Assembly (NCBI RefSeq): GCF_032773895.1
Contig: NZ_CP120416.1
Location: 1,238,001 to 1,302,000, forward strand
DNA length: 64,000 nt
Direction: 5' to 3'
DNA from: Teredinibacter sp. KSP-S5-2
GTDB lineage: Bacteria > Pseudomonadota > Gammaproteobacteria > Pseudomonadales > Cellvibrionaceae
Part shown: positions 33,958-41,466 of the stretch, in pieces
How positions within the stretch are numbered: the stretch's first letter is position 1
Layout: every line of letters begins with the position of its first letter
Notes under the pieces: generated by a model
Told to the model about the DNA's origin: nothing
What the model saw: the letters and a program-made list of their open reading frames with translations, nothing else
Database searches by the model: none
Position numbers and translations under genes: made by a program

Positions 33958-36818
33958 TGGTGATGTTGGTTAGGGTATTTACCTTCTTTCTTCTTATCGT
34001 TTTGGTGGGCTGTGGTGCGTCGCCGAAAAAGAACACCATTGGTCATATCAAACGTTCGGATAGCAAAAAGGAAGAAAAGGTTGAGTTCAAAAAAATGAAC
34101 CATCAGGAAGTTCGTGAAGAGTATCAAGAACTTCTAAGCTTGTTTGAAGATGACAAACTGAAAGAACAAATCGAACGCCGAATTGCAGATGTATATATGA
34201 TGGAAGGTGTTCAGGATCAGCTCGATAGTAAACCCGAAAAAAGCTATTACCAGGAAGCGATTAAATCCTATCGTGAGGTTCTGGAAAAATACCCTAATTC
34301 ACCAGAGAACGCAGAGGTCTTTTACCAGTTGGCAAAAGCTTACGACATGGAAGGGAAGCAGGAAGAAACCCTTAAAATGCTTAATGAGTTGACCTCCCGT
34401 CATCCCGACTATCCCTTTAACCCTGAGGCGTATTTCCGTAAAGGCGACATTTATTTCAACAAAGCCGATTATGCCAATGCCGAACGCGCATATTTAGCGG
34501 TTACCCGGTACGACAATGCCAAGTTACAAGTGAATGCGCACTACATGTTAGGTTGGGCTTACTACAAGCAAAACCGGTTTAACTCTTGCCTTAAATCATT
34601 CGCCCATGTCTTGAATGAGCTTTTGGCAGAGCAAATGGAAGTGGGTGAGTTGAACGCAACCAAAAGTGCTTTAATCAACGATACACTGCACTCGATGAGT
34701 CTGGCGCTATCCAAGCTTGGTGGTGCGGAAGCCATTGGTCACGTCAACAACCTTGCCGATAAGCCTTATGTGTGGATGGTGTATCAAGACCTTGGGCAAT
34801 ATTATCTGGATAAAGAGCGATTCGAAGATTCCGCGAATACCTTCCGCCTATTTGTTAGCCGCACTCCTGAGTCCAATCACGCGCCAATGATGCATAAGCG
34901 ATTGATTGATACCTATATCAAAGGTGGCTTCCCTAAACAGGCGATGGCCGAGAAGGAAAACTATGTCGCCTCCTACGGAATCTATTCAAAATACAAAATG
35001 CACCTGGCGGCCAGTGAGGAAAAACTGGGGGTTGACCTAACCAGTACACTAAAAGAATACATAGATGAATTGGCGCGTATGTACCATGCCAAAGGGCAGG
35101 GCTATCGCGATTCAATGAAGAAACTTGAAGCGGCAAACAATAAGCCGAATAAGGCCAAGTACGCAAAAGCGGATAAAGACGCTATCGAAGCCTTTGATAA
35201 AGCATCGGGTTTTTATCAGCAGTTTATCGACACATTCCCGCAGGATGAAACTGTAGGAGAGATGACCTTCCTTAAAGCTGATGCGTTGTTCTCCGCATAT
35301 CGCTATGAACCTGCCATCACCGAATACGAGAAGGTTGCGTATGAGATTCAAGGCGATAGCATGAAGAAACGAGGAGCAACAGCAGGTTACGCCGCGATTG
35401 TTTCTTATCAAAAATACATTGACTCTCTGGAAAAAGAAAAAGCCATTAAGCAGTGGCAGGCGCGCGCAGTGGAAAGCATGTTGCGTTTTTCTGAAGTCTA
35501 TCACCAGGATGAGCGTTCGCCTTCTGTCTTGACTCGGGCAGCTGAATATCTGTTTGGTCTTGAACAATACGAACGAGCTTTGCAGGTTTCCAGTGATTTG
35601 ATTGCCCACAACCAAAATCTGAGCCAAAACCTCAAGAAAACTGCTTACGGTATTATGGCGCATTCCTATTTTAAATTAGGTAACTACCAAGGGGCGGAAG
35701 AGAGTTATCTCAACCAGCGCAACCTAGTGAATCAGGACGGTGAAGAATACACACGTATTTCTGAACAACTGGCCAGCGCAATTTATAAAAAGTCTGAAGG
35801 GATGATTGCTGAGGAGCAAAAAGATCAAGCCGCGACACAGCTGTTAAAAATTAAAACGCTCACACCTAATTCAAAAATACGTGTAACGGCACAATACGAT
35901 GCCGCAACCCTGCTGCTTGAGCTGAAGCAATGGCAGGCTGCGGTTGTTGAGTTGCAGGATTTGATGGCGAATTTCCCCGAGCATGAGTTAGCTGCTGAAT
36001 TCCCAAGAAAAATTGCTTTTGCCCATGAAAATCAGGAGCTTTGGGGTAAGGCAGCAGAAAGCTACATGTATTTGTATCAAAACGATAAGGATGCAGAAAT
36101 ACAGCGAGAGGCGTTATTCGCTGCTGCAGACATGTATGAGCGTGATGGACAGCATGAACGGGCAATCGAGAAGTTTAAACGTTATGCCTACCACTACGAG
36201 CAACCGTTTGATACCCGTATGGAAGCTCGTTATCGATTGGCAACCAACTACGGTAAGATCGACGACGAAAATAAAAAACTGTATTGGTTGCGCAGAATTA
36301 TTGATGGCGACAAAAAAGGTGGTGATCAACGTACTGACCGCAGTCGTTGGTTGGGGGCGTGGGCCAATATGGAATATGGTGATTACTTCGCATCGGAATT
36401 TTCTCGTCGCAAGCTCCGGTTGCCATTGAATAAGAGTATCGTGAAGAAAAACGAAATGCTGCAAAATGCAACGGAGCGTTATCAAATGGCGGCGGATTAC
36501 GGCATTTTGGAGTTTGTGACCTCCTCCAGCTTTAAGATCGCCGGCTTGTATCAAAAGTTTGCCAGTGAACTTCGTGGTGCGCCCATTCCATCGGGCTTGT
36601 CCTCACAGGATAAGCAGGCATATATGGGTATTCTTGAGGAGCAGGCACTGCCGTTTATGCAGCTGGCTGTCGATTTACATCAGGGGAATATCGAGCGAGC
36701 CTGGGACGGGAAATACAATAACTGGATTGAGAATAGTTTTGCCGAAATGCGCAAACTGCAACCGGCAAGGTACAACAAGCAGGAAGCAACCGTAAATTAT
36801 GGTGAGGGGATACGTTAA
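33957..36818 (+). CDS. Large TPR outer-membrane lipoprotein
   Basis: A 953-residue protein. The N-terminus FFLLIVLVGC-GAS is a lipoprotein signal with Cys near residue 20. Multiple TPR units follow: YYQEAIKSYREVLEKYPNSPENAEVFYQLA, then further pairs across the length (AYFRKGDIYFNKADYANAE, ALFAAADMYERDGQHERAI). It overlaps the neighbours on both sides by single bases, so it is translationally coupled. The third residue is also Met (33963). The family resembles GltE/YbgF-like TPR lipoproteins; a scaffold between peptidoglycan and outer membrane is plausible. Confidence 0.82.
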   Translation: MVMLVRVFTFFLLIVLVGCGASPKKNTIGHIKRSDSKKEEKVEFKKMNHQEVREEYQELLSLFEDDKLKEQIERRIADVYMMEGVQDQLDSKPEKSYYQEAIKSYREVLEKYPNSPENAEVFYQLAKAYDMEGKQEETLKMLNELTSRHPDYPFNPEAYFRKGDIYFNKADYANAERAYLAVTRYDNAKLQVNAHYMLGWAYYKQNRFNSCLKSFAHVLNELLAEQMEVGELNATKSALINDTLHSMSLALSKLGGAEAIGHVNNLADKPYVWMVYQDLGQYYLDKERFEDSANTFRLFVSRTPESNHAPMMHKRLIDTYIKGGFPKQAMAEKENYVASYGIYSKYKMHLAASEEKLGVDLTSTLKEYIDELARMYHAKGQGYRDSMKKLEAANNKPNKAKYAKADKDAIEAFDKASGFYQQFIDTFPQDETVGEMTFLKADALFSAYRYEPAITEYEKVAYEIQGDSMKKRGATAGYAAIVSYQKYIDSLEKEKAIKQWQARAVESMLRFSEVYHQDERSPSVLTRAAEYLFGLEQYERALQVSSDLIAHNQNLSQNLKKTAYGIMAHSYFKLGNYQGAEESYLNQRNLVNQDGEEYTRISEQLASAIYKKSEGMIAEEQKDQAATQLLKIKTLTPNSKIRVTAQYDAATLLLELKQWQAAVVELQDLMANFPEHELAAEFPRKIAFAHENQELWGKAAESYMYLYQNDKDAEIQREALFAAADMYERDGQHERAIEKFKRYAYHYEQPFDTRMEARYRLATNYGKIDDENKKLYWLRRIIDGDKKGGDQRTDRSRWLGAWANMEYGDYFASEFSRRKLRLPLNKSIVKKNEMLQNATERYQMAADYGILEFVTSSSFKIAGLYQKFASELRGAPIPSGLSSQDKQAYMGILEEQALPFMQLAVDLHQGNIERAWDGKYNNWIENSFAEMRKLQPARYNKQEATVNYGEGIR

Positions 36819-37564
36819 TGAAAACAATTAAGCTAAGTTTTTATCTCGCCCTGTTTGCTCTTGTTTTAGCCGCTTGCACAAATGACAAGCAACCTCTTGA
36901 TAACGCCTTAGTCGAGGTAGAACAGCCCAGCGTTCAATCCACCTTGCAATACATACCCAAGCGTGAAATTGATAAGAAAACGGGGCTGTTAGCGCCATAC
37001 ATTGCTATGCCGAATCCCTACCTGTTGCAAAAAGGGCGTATAGATAAGCAATCGGTGGTGCTCTTTATTGAGGCGCGCCGCTTATTTAAGGCAAAGCAAT
37101 ACGATGAGGCTAAAGTGGTTTTGGATAAGTTGGTGCAGGCGGATGGCACCTTGTCCGGTCCCTGGGTGATGTTAGGTGATATCGCTGAGTTAAAAGGTGA
37201 TTTAACTCAGGCCGCGGAATTCTTTAGCAAGGCGTTAACGATTAACGAAGTGAACATGAATGCCTATATCCGTCTCGCTAAAGTACAGCGTTTGCAGGGA
37301 GATTTTGTCCGCGCGCAAAACGTGTATGCGACGGCGCTTTCTCATTGGCAGGATTTTCCCGAGGCGCATTTGAATTTGGCAATTTTGCTTGATGTTTATA
37401 TGAATGATACCGCGACAGCCCAGCGTCATATGGAAGCTTACCAGTTTTTGACTGATGGAAAAGACGAGCAGGCTGAAACCTGGCTGCGCGAAATGCAGAG
37501 CCGGACAGGTCTTGCCGTGGAATTGAATGTTGAACAGGCACCGGCGGTATCTCCCGCTACGTAA
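36818..37564 (+). CDS. TPR lipoprotein
   Basis: A 248-residue lipoprotein: LALFALVLAAC-TND (lipobox LAAC). Two to four TPR units occupy about residues 80-230 (ARRLFKAKQYDEAKVVLDKL, ELKGDLTQAAEFFSKALTIN, DFPEAHLNLAILLDVYMND). Its ATG overlaps the previous stop codon. It is the third TPR protein in the operon, and the smallest; possibly the counterpart of GltE. Position and lipobox are certain, the role is inferred. Confidence 0.83.
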   Translation: MKTIKLSFYLALFALVLAACTNDKQPLDNALVEVEQPSVQSTLQYIPKREIDKKTGLLAPYIAMPNPYLLQKGRIDKQSVVLFIEARRLFKAKQYDEAKVVLDKLVQADGTLSGPWVMLGDIAELKGDLTQAAEFFSKALTINEVNMNAYIRLAKVQRLQGDFVRAQNVYATALSHWQDFPEAHLNLAILLDVYMNDTATAQRHMEAYQFLTDGKDEQAETWLREMQSRTGLAVELNVEQAPAVSPAT

Positions 37565-37600
37565 AAGAATAATATGCAGGTTGTTACAGAGAGAACGAAC

Positions 37601-37927
37601 ATGAAAAGCCATTACAGTGTTTTTACAGTTTGCATATGCTTGATCTTCGCTTGCTCGACTGCATTGGCCGAAGAGAAGGAAAGTGCGAAAAAGAAAGCTG
37701 ATGACCTGGAAAACCCAATTAAGCTCGAATCGACTTTCGTCGGGGATAAAGAGCAACCTGGAGTGAGTTATTTTATCCCCTGGAAGGGAACCAGTGCACC
37801 GGACAAGCTTTATTGGAATATCGAAGATAAAAACGATCAGACATTAGAAATGGTTGATCGTGACGTTATGCTTAGATCCATTAATATATATAACGAAATG
37901 GATTTAGAGAAACCAATGGAAGAGTAA
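37601..37927 (+). CDS. Small secreted protein of unknown function
   Basis: A 108-residue protein with signal peptide (SVFTVCICLIFACSTALA-EE) and a charged mature part (KESAKKKADDLENPIKLEST... YWNIEDKNDQTLEMVDRD). The start at 37601 is chosen since the frame upstream to 37574 adds residues before the signal charge. No family recognised. It lies between the TPR lipoprotein and the TolQ-like gene, so it is probably a periplasmic part of the same machine. A small hairpin (GGGTA/TACCC, 37984-38000) lies in the 107-base gap that follows. Confidence 0.7.
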   Translation: MKSHYSVFTVCICLIFACSTALAEEKESAKKKADDLENPIKLESTFVGDKEQPGVSYFIPWKGTSAPDKLYWNIEDKNDQTLEMVDRDVMLRSINIYNEMDLEKPMEE

Positions 37928-38034
37928 AATTGTTTGCTTGAGCAAAGAATTTAAGAAAAATATTTTTATAATAATATTCAAATGGGTACTAAAAATACCC
38001 TATGAAATAGAAGAAGGCACAGCGAGGTTCTATC

Positions 38035-38889
38035 GTGGTTGATATCTACAGTACAGTAACGAAATTTTTTCAGGAAGGCGGGTTTTTTATTTACCCGATT
38101 GCCGTTGTGCTCGCTTTGGGCGTTGCTATCAGTATAGAGCGTTGGTTGTTCTTGACTCGGGAAAGGATTCGAAATGCGAAAGCATTCGATGCATTTTTGC
38201 CGTTGCTAAGAACCAATGACCTGGAAAAAATGCAATTGTATACGCGCGACACTCAAACACCTGTCACCCGCATTATTGGTTGTGGGATTGATATGATGAA
38301 AGTCTCAAAACAGCGCGCGGATATCGAAAATGCCATGAGTGAAGGCATGTTGGAAACCATTCCAAGATTGGAAACTCGCACCAGCTATTTGTCCGTTTTG
38401 GCTAATATTGCCACTTTGCTTGGTCTACTCGGCACCATTATTGGTCTGATTGCGGCGTTTACTGCGGTTGCCAATGCTGACCCTGCAGAAAAATCCAAAA
38501 TGCTATCGTCGTCCATCTCTGTGGCAATGAACACCACGGCATTTGGTCTGATTTCGGCAATCCCACTACTGATTATTCATTCCCTTTTGCAAAATAAAAC
38601 GGCAGCGATTGTTTCCAGTATTGAAATGTCAGCAGTCAAATTTCTCAATGTGATGACACTAAACCGCGCAATCGAAGCCGGTATTGTTCGTCCTGTGCAA
38701 AGTGCCGGGCACGGTGGTGTAGCCATTAACAATCAACCTGTGAGTCTGACCCCCGAAGGGGAACTTGTTGTCCAGCAACCAGCGGAAGCATTAAATAACA
38801 CTACTGCACCCATGCCAGAAGAAGTCTCGGAAGAAAGCTATGTTCAAGCCGCTGATGAATCGGCTCAAGAAACGGAAGCGGTGCGTTAG
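38035..38889 (+). CDS. MotA/TolQ/ExbB-family proton-channel protein (AglR-like)
   Basis: A 284-residue inner-membrane protein with the three-helix TolQ layout: TM1 (FFIYPIAVVLALGVAISIE), a cytoplasmic loop, TM2 (SVLANIATLLGLLGTIIGLI) and TM3 (NTTAFGLISAIPLLIIHSLL). The small-residue-rich TM2 and the Thr/Ala pattern of TM3 match ion-conducting stators. The tail after residue 220 is long, polar and acidic. It starts with GTG at 38035. With the two ExbD proteins that follow it forms a PMF-driven motor as in TolQR, ExbBD or AglRQS. Confidence 0.9.
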   Translation: MVDIYSTVTKFFQEGGFFIYPIAVVLALGVAISIERWLFLTRERIRNAKAFDAFLPLLRTNDLEKMQLYTRDTQTPVTRIIGCGIDMMKVSKQRADIENAMSEGMLETIPRLETRTSYLSVLANIATLLGLLGTIIGLIAAFTAVANADPAEKSKMLSSSISVAMNTTAFGLISAIPLLIIHSLLQNKTAAIVSSIEMSAVKFLNVMTLNRAIEAGIVRPVQSAGHGGVAINNQPVSLTPEGELVVQQPAEALNNTTAPMPEEVSEESYVQAADESAQETEAVR

Positions 38890-38941
38890 TCGCAAACTGT
38901 TTTCGTGAATATGGCAAGTGCAACAGTGAGTGAATGAATTT

Positions 38942-39448
38942 ATGAGTTTTCAAATTCGCAATAAAACATTTGAGCCGGTAGAGCTGGACGTAACATCCTT
39001 CATGAACCTGATGATTGTCCTGGTTCCGGTGCTTTTGCTTACCATGACGTTCACTCAGGTTACGGTGTTGGATATTAAACTGCCTGAACTGGCCGGTGGA
39101 TACAGCAGTAGCGGTGAGTCTCAACCTCAGCTGGAAGTGGAAATCACTGACGCGGGGTTTAAAGTGTTTTATCCGCAAAACACCATGTTGAGTGAAATCC
39201 CTGTTATAGAAACTGAGGAAGGTGTGTCCTATGACTACGCGAAGTTGTCATTGGTCTTGCAGGAAGTAAAAAGTCAGATAAGTGATGTTCAGGATATCCT
39301 TATTCTGAGTGCACCAAATACGGATTATCAAAGTTTGGTGTTAACCATGGATACCGTTAAATCATACAAAACCACTGTTGTTGCGAGCCTGGTTGAAATC
39401 GAACTTTTCCCAAATATTTCCTTGGGTGATGCGAGCGTTAAAAAATGA
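38942..39448 (+). CDS. ExbD/TolR-like protein with Asn in place of the channel Asp
   Basis: A 168-residue protein: short cytoplasmic start, one transmembrane helix (about residues 18-40) and a periplasmic ExbD-type domain. The family motif (VTPFIDVMLVLL) reads VTSFMNLMIVLVP here, so the protonatable Asp is Asn22 (codon 39005-39007) and the preceding Pro is Ser. The second ExbD protein next door keeps its Asp. The start at 38942 is preferred over 38930 because it gives a normal short N-terminus. The stop overlaps the next start by ATGA. Confidence 0.85.
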   Translation: MSFQIRNKTFEPVELDVTSFMNLMIVLVPVLLLTMTFTQVTVLDIKLPELAGGYSSSGESQPQLEVEITDAGFKVFYPQNTMLSEIPVIETEEGVSYDYAKLSLVLQEVKSQISDVQDILILSAPNTDYQSLVLTMDTVKSYKTTVVASLVEIELFPNISLGDASVKK

Positions 39449-40059
39449 TGGGCTCAGGTTTTATATTTAAATACAAAAAATCACCGCCGCCGATTCGGTT
39501 AAGTTTGGTGGCCTTGATGGATATTTTTACCATATTGGTATTCTTTCTATTAATGAATTCTGGTGAAAGTCAAAAAATCGAAAATGCCAAATTTATTAAA
39601 TTACCAGATTCAGCTTCAACCATTTCACCGCATGCGGATTTAAAACTGTTTATTAATGATGAGAACATTTGGCTGGAAGATGAAATTGTTGCCAATGTTC
39701 CAGAGATCGCTAAAGCACCGGAACAGGTTATTTCATCGCTGGCAGAAGCTTTAATTGCGCATGTTGAAAAACGAGGTAAGTTAAACGCTTATGAAACCAG
39801 CTATGGTTTGGGTGTGACCATTATGGCGCAAAAGGATGTGCCATATACCATTCTGAAAAGTGTAATGATGACTTGTGCTGGTGAAAATTTCAGGGATATC
39901 TCTTTAGCTGTAAACCAAATCGCAGGTACCGTATTTCCCAATGCCTATGGTGAAGGCGGGGAGGCCGGTACAGGTGATATTGAGGGGCTGACTCCTCAAG
40001 GTATTATGCCGGGCGATGATACCGGCACGGCGATTACGTCTGAGAAGGTTGAGGGCTAG
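39445..40059 (+). CDS. ExbD/TolR-like protein with canonical channel Asp
   Basis: A 204-residue protein. The N-terminal motif PPPIRLSLVALMDIFTILVFFLL has the conserved Asp26 in the membrane helix. The periplasmic domain (residues about 50-170) is followed by a Gly/Glu/Thr-rich tail with GEGGEAGTGDIEGLTPQG. Its ATG overlaps the previous stop codon and the TonB-like gene begins 2 bases after its own stop. In AglRQS two different TolR homologues work with one TolQ; the same stoichiometry of genes is seen here. Confidence 0.9.
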   Translation: MMGSGFIFKYKKSPPPIRLSLVALMDIFTILVFFLLMNSGESQKIENAKFIKLPDSASTISPHADLKLFINDENIWLEDEIVANVPEIAKAPEQVISSLAEALIAHVEKRGKLNAYETSYGLGVTIMAQKDVPYTILKSVMMTCAGENFRDISLAVNQIAGTVFPNAYGEGGEAGTGDIEGLTPQGIMPGDDTGTAITSEKVEG

Positions 40060-40061
40060 CT

Positions 40062-41006
40062 ATGAGTGGTTATTCATTGCAAGCGGTTTCCCTTGATCTG
40101 GAGCTCCCCTGGAGTCCGAATGAGGAGCAGGAAGAACGGTTTATTCGCACCCTGAAACGCATTGCGATAATGGTGGCGATAATGTTTATTGTCATTCCCT
40201 TTTTACCGACTATTGAAAAAGATTATGTAGAGCCGGAGAAACCGGTGGTAAAAACCAAGGTGCTGTTAAAGCCTGTTCAACTTAAATCCCGTGAAAAGCC
40301 GATAGAACCGAAGGCTCCGCCCAAACCAAAGCCCAAGCCGAAACCTAAAAAAGCATCGGATAAACAAACAACCTCAGCGGGAAAAGCGAGAACACAAAAC
40401 AAGGTACCGGTGGAACAGTCTCAGGGTTTAACGGATTTATCGAGCCAGCTTAGTGCATTGCGTGGGTCTATTGATTTGGCCAAAATGCAGCGGAAAAATG
40501 TCACCGATACCAATGGTGGTAAAGCAATAAAAAGCTCCAGAGACTTACTTGGCAAAGATAATGCGACCAAACGTAGTGGTGGTATTGAAGTGGATAGTGA
40601 GCTTATCAGTAACCAACCAACAGGGTTATCTGCCTATGAAACTACCGCGGTAGAAGGTGTGGCTATTGAAGCGGGAACGGGTGTTTCGTCTGCGTCCTAT
40701 TCCTCCTATCAAACTGGCCGTCGTGATATGGAAAGCATTCGCAGAACCTTTGAACAAAAGAAAGCCGGTATTTTTGCTATCTACAACAAGATGTTGTTGT
40801 CTAACCCGGAACTGAGCGGGAAGTTTATTTTTAAGTTGGTAATTTTGCCGGATGGTTCCATAAGTAACCTGGAATTGATTTCCAGCGAGTTGGGTATCCA
40901 ATCGTTGGAAGAAAGCATTCTACATGGTATTAAGCAAATTAATTTCGGCCCGAGGGATGTGAGTGCTACGCCAGTTGAATATACCTTCCAATTCTTACCC
41001 AGTTAA
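40062..41006 (+). CDS. TonB-like protein with AgmX/PglI-type C-terminal domain (GltG/GltJ-like)
   Basis: A 314-residue protein. A cytoplasmic N-terminus of about 30 residues precedes one transmembrane helix (IAIMVAIMFIVIPFLP), a Pro/Lys-rich spanning region (KAPPKPKPKPKPKK) and a low-complexity linker. The C-terminal 90 residues match the AgmX/PglI domain: RRTFEQKKAGIFAIYNKML, NPELSGKFIFKLVILPDGSI, then a helix and a strand (PVEYTFQFLPS). That domain is known from Myxococcus gliding proteins and transduces motor work through the periplasm. It ends the operon; a terminator follows. Confidence 0.82.
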   Translation: MSGYSLQAVSLDLELPWSPNEEQEERFIRTLKRIAIMVAIMFIVIPFLPTIEKDYVEPEKPVVKTKVLLKPVQLKSREKPIEPKAPPKPKPKPKPKKASDKQTTSAGKARTQNKVPVEQSQGLTDLSSQLSALRGSIDLAKMQRKNVTDTNGGKAIKSSRDLLGKDNATKRSGGIEVDSELISNQPTGLSAYETTAVEGVAIEAGTGVSSASYSSYQTGRRDMESIRRTFEQKKAGIFAIYNKMLLSNPELSGKFIFKLVILPDGSISNLELISSELGIQSLEESILHGIKQINFGPRDVSATPVEYTFQFLPS

Positions 41007-41030
41007 CTAACATTTTTTGGTAATTTATAA

Positions 41031-41065
41031 ACTGCCTCGCCTGTTTGCGGGGCAGTTTTGTTTTT
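41031..41065 (+). terminator. Intrinsic terminator of the Glt-like operon
   Basis: ACTGCCTCGC-ctgttt-GCGGGGCAGT (10-bp stem with one G-T pair) followed by TTTGTTTTT. It lies 24 bases after the TonB-like gene. Confidence 0.88.
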
Positions 41066-41466
41066 GGGGTAGGTTTTTTAAATAGAAATCGCGGTTTGAT
41101 TTGCTACCTTTGATTATTTTTGATAATCCTAAAGTATTAGTTTGTGTTAATGGTAAAGTGCTAGTTGTGTTTCGTGGTTGATTTTTCTAGGTAGTTTAAA
41201 AAATTTCCAATTTAATGCTTAGTAATTATCTTGGTTGAATTTTGTTTGGTTCTATTGTGTTAGTATTTTTTGATCAAAAACCCCTCATATAATCCTAGTA
41301 TTTACCTTTGCTTTTCTCTGTCATGGCATTTTAAATATATTGAGTTCACATTTTATACGATTTGTTGCTTAGGCCGACGAAAGGTACCCCGGTTTTGTGA
41401 AGTCATATATTTTTTTTTCTTCATTTATTGGCATCATGATCTGCCATAAATAAAAAATTAAATGTT
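41066..41466. other. AT-rich spacer before the adhesin gene
   Basis: About 400 bases without a gene. It is AT-rich with T-tracts and should hold the promoter of the downstream lipoprotein gene. A small stem GATTAT/ATAATC occurs near 41113-41130. No recognised operator is seen. Confidence 0.4.

Noticed and set aside
35112-35663. 183-codon minus-strand open frame
   Set aside because: It is antisense to the middle of the TPR lipoprotein gene, without a recognisable family or ribosome site.
36114-36554. 146-codon minus-strand open frame
   Set aside because: Antisense to the same TPR gene; no protein-like features.
38035-41006. Housekeeping Tol-Pal or TonB-ExbBD locus
   Set aside because: No tolB, pal, ybgC or TonB-dependent receptor; two ExbD genes, an AgmX/PglI domain and three TPR proteins point to a Glt/Agl-like machine.
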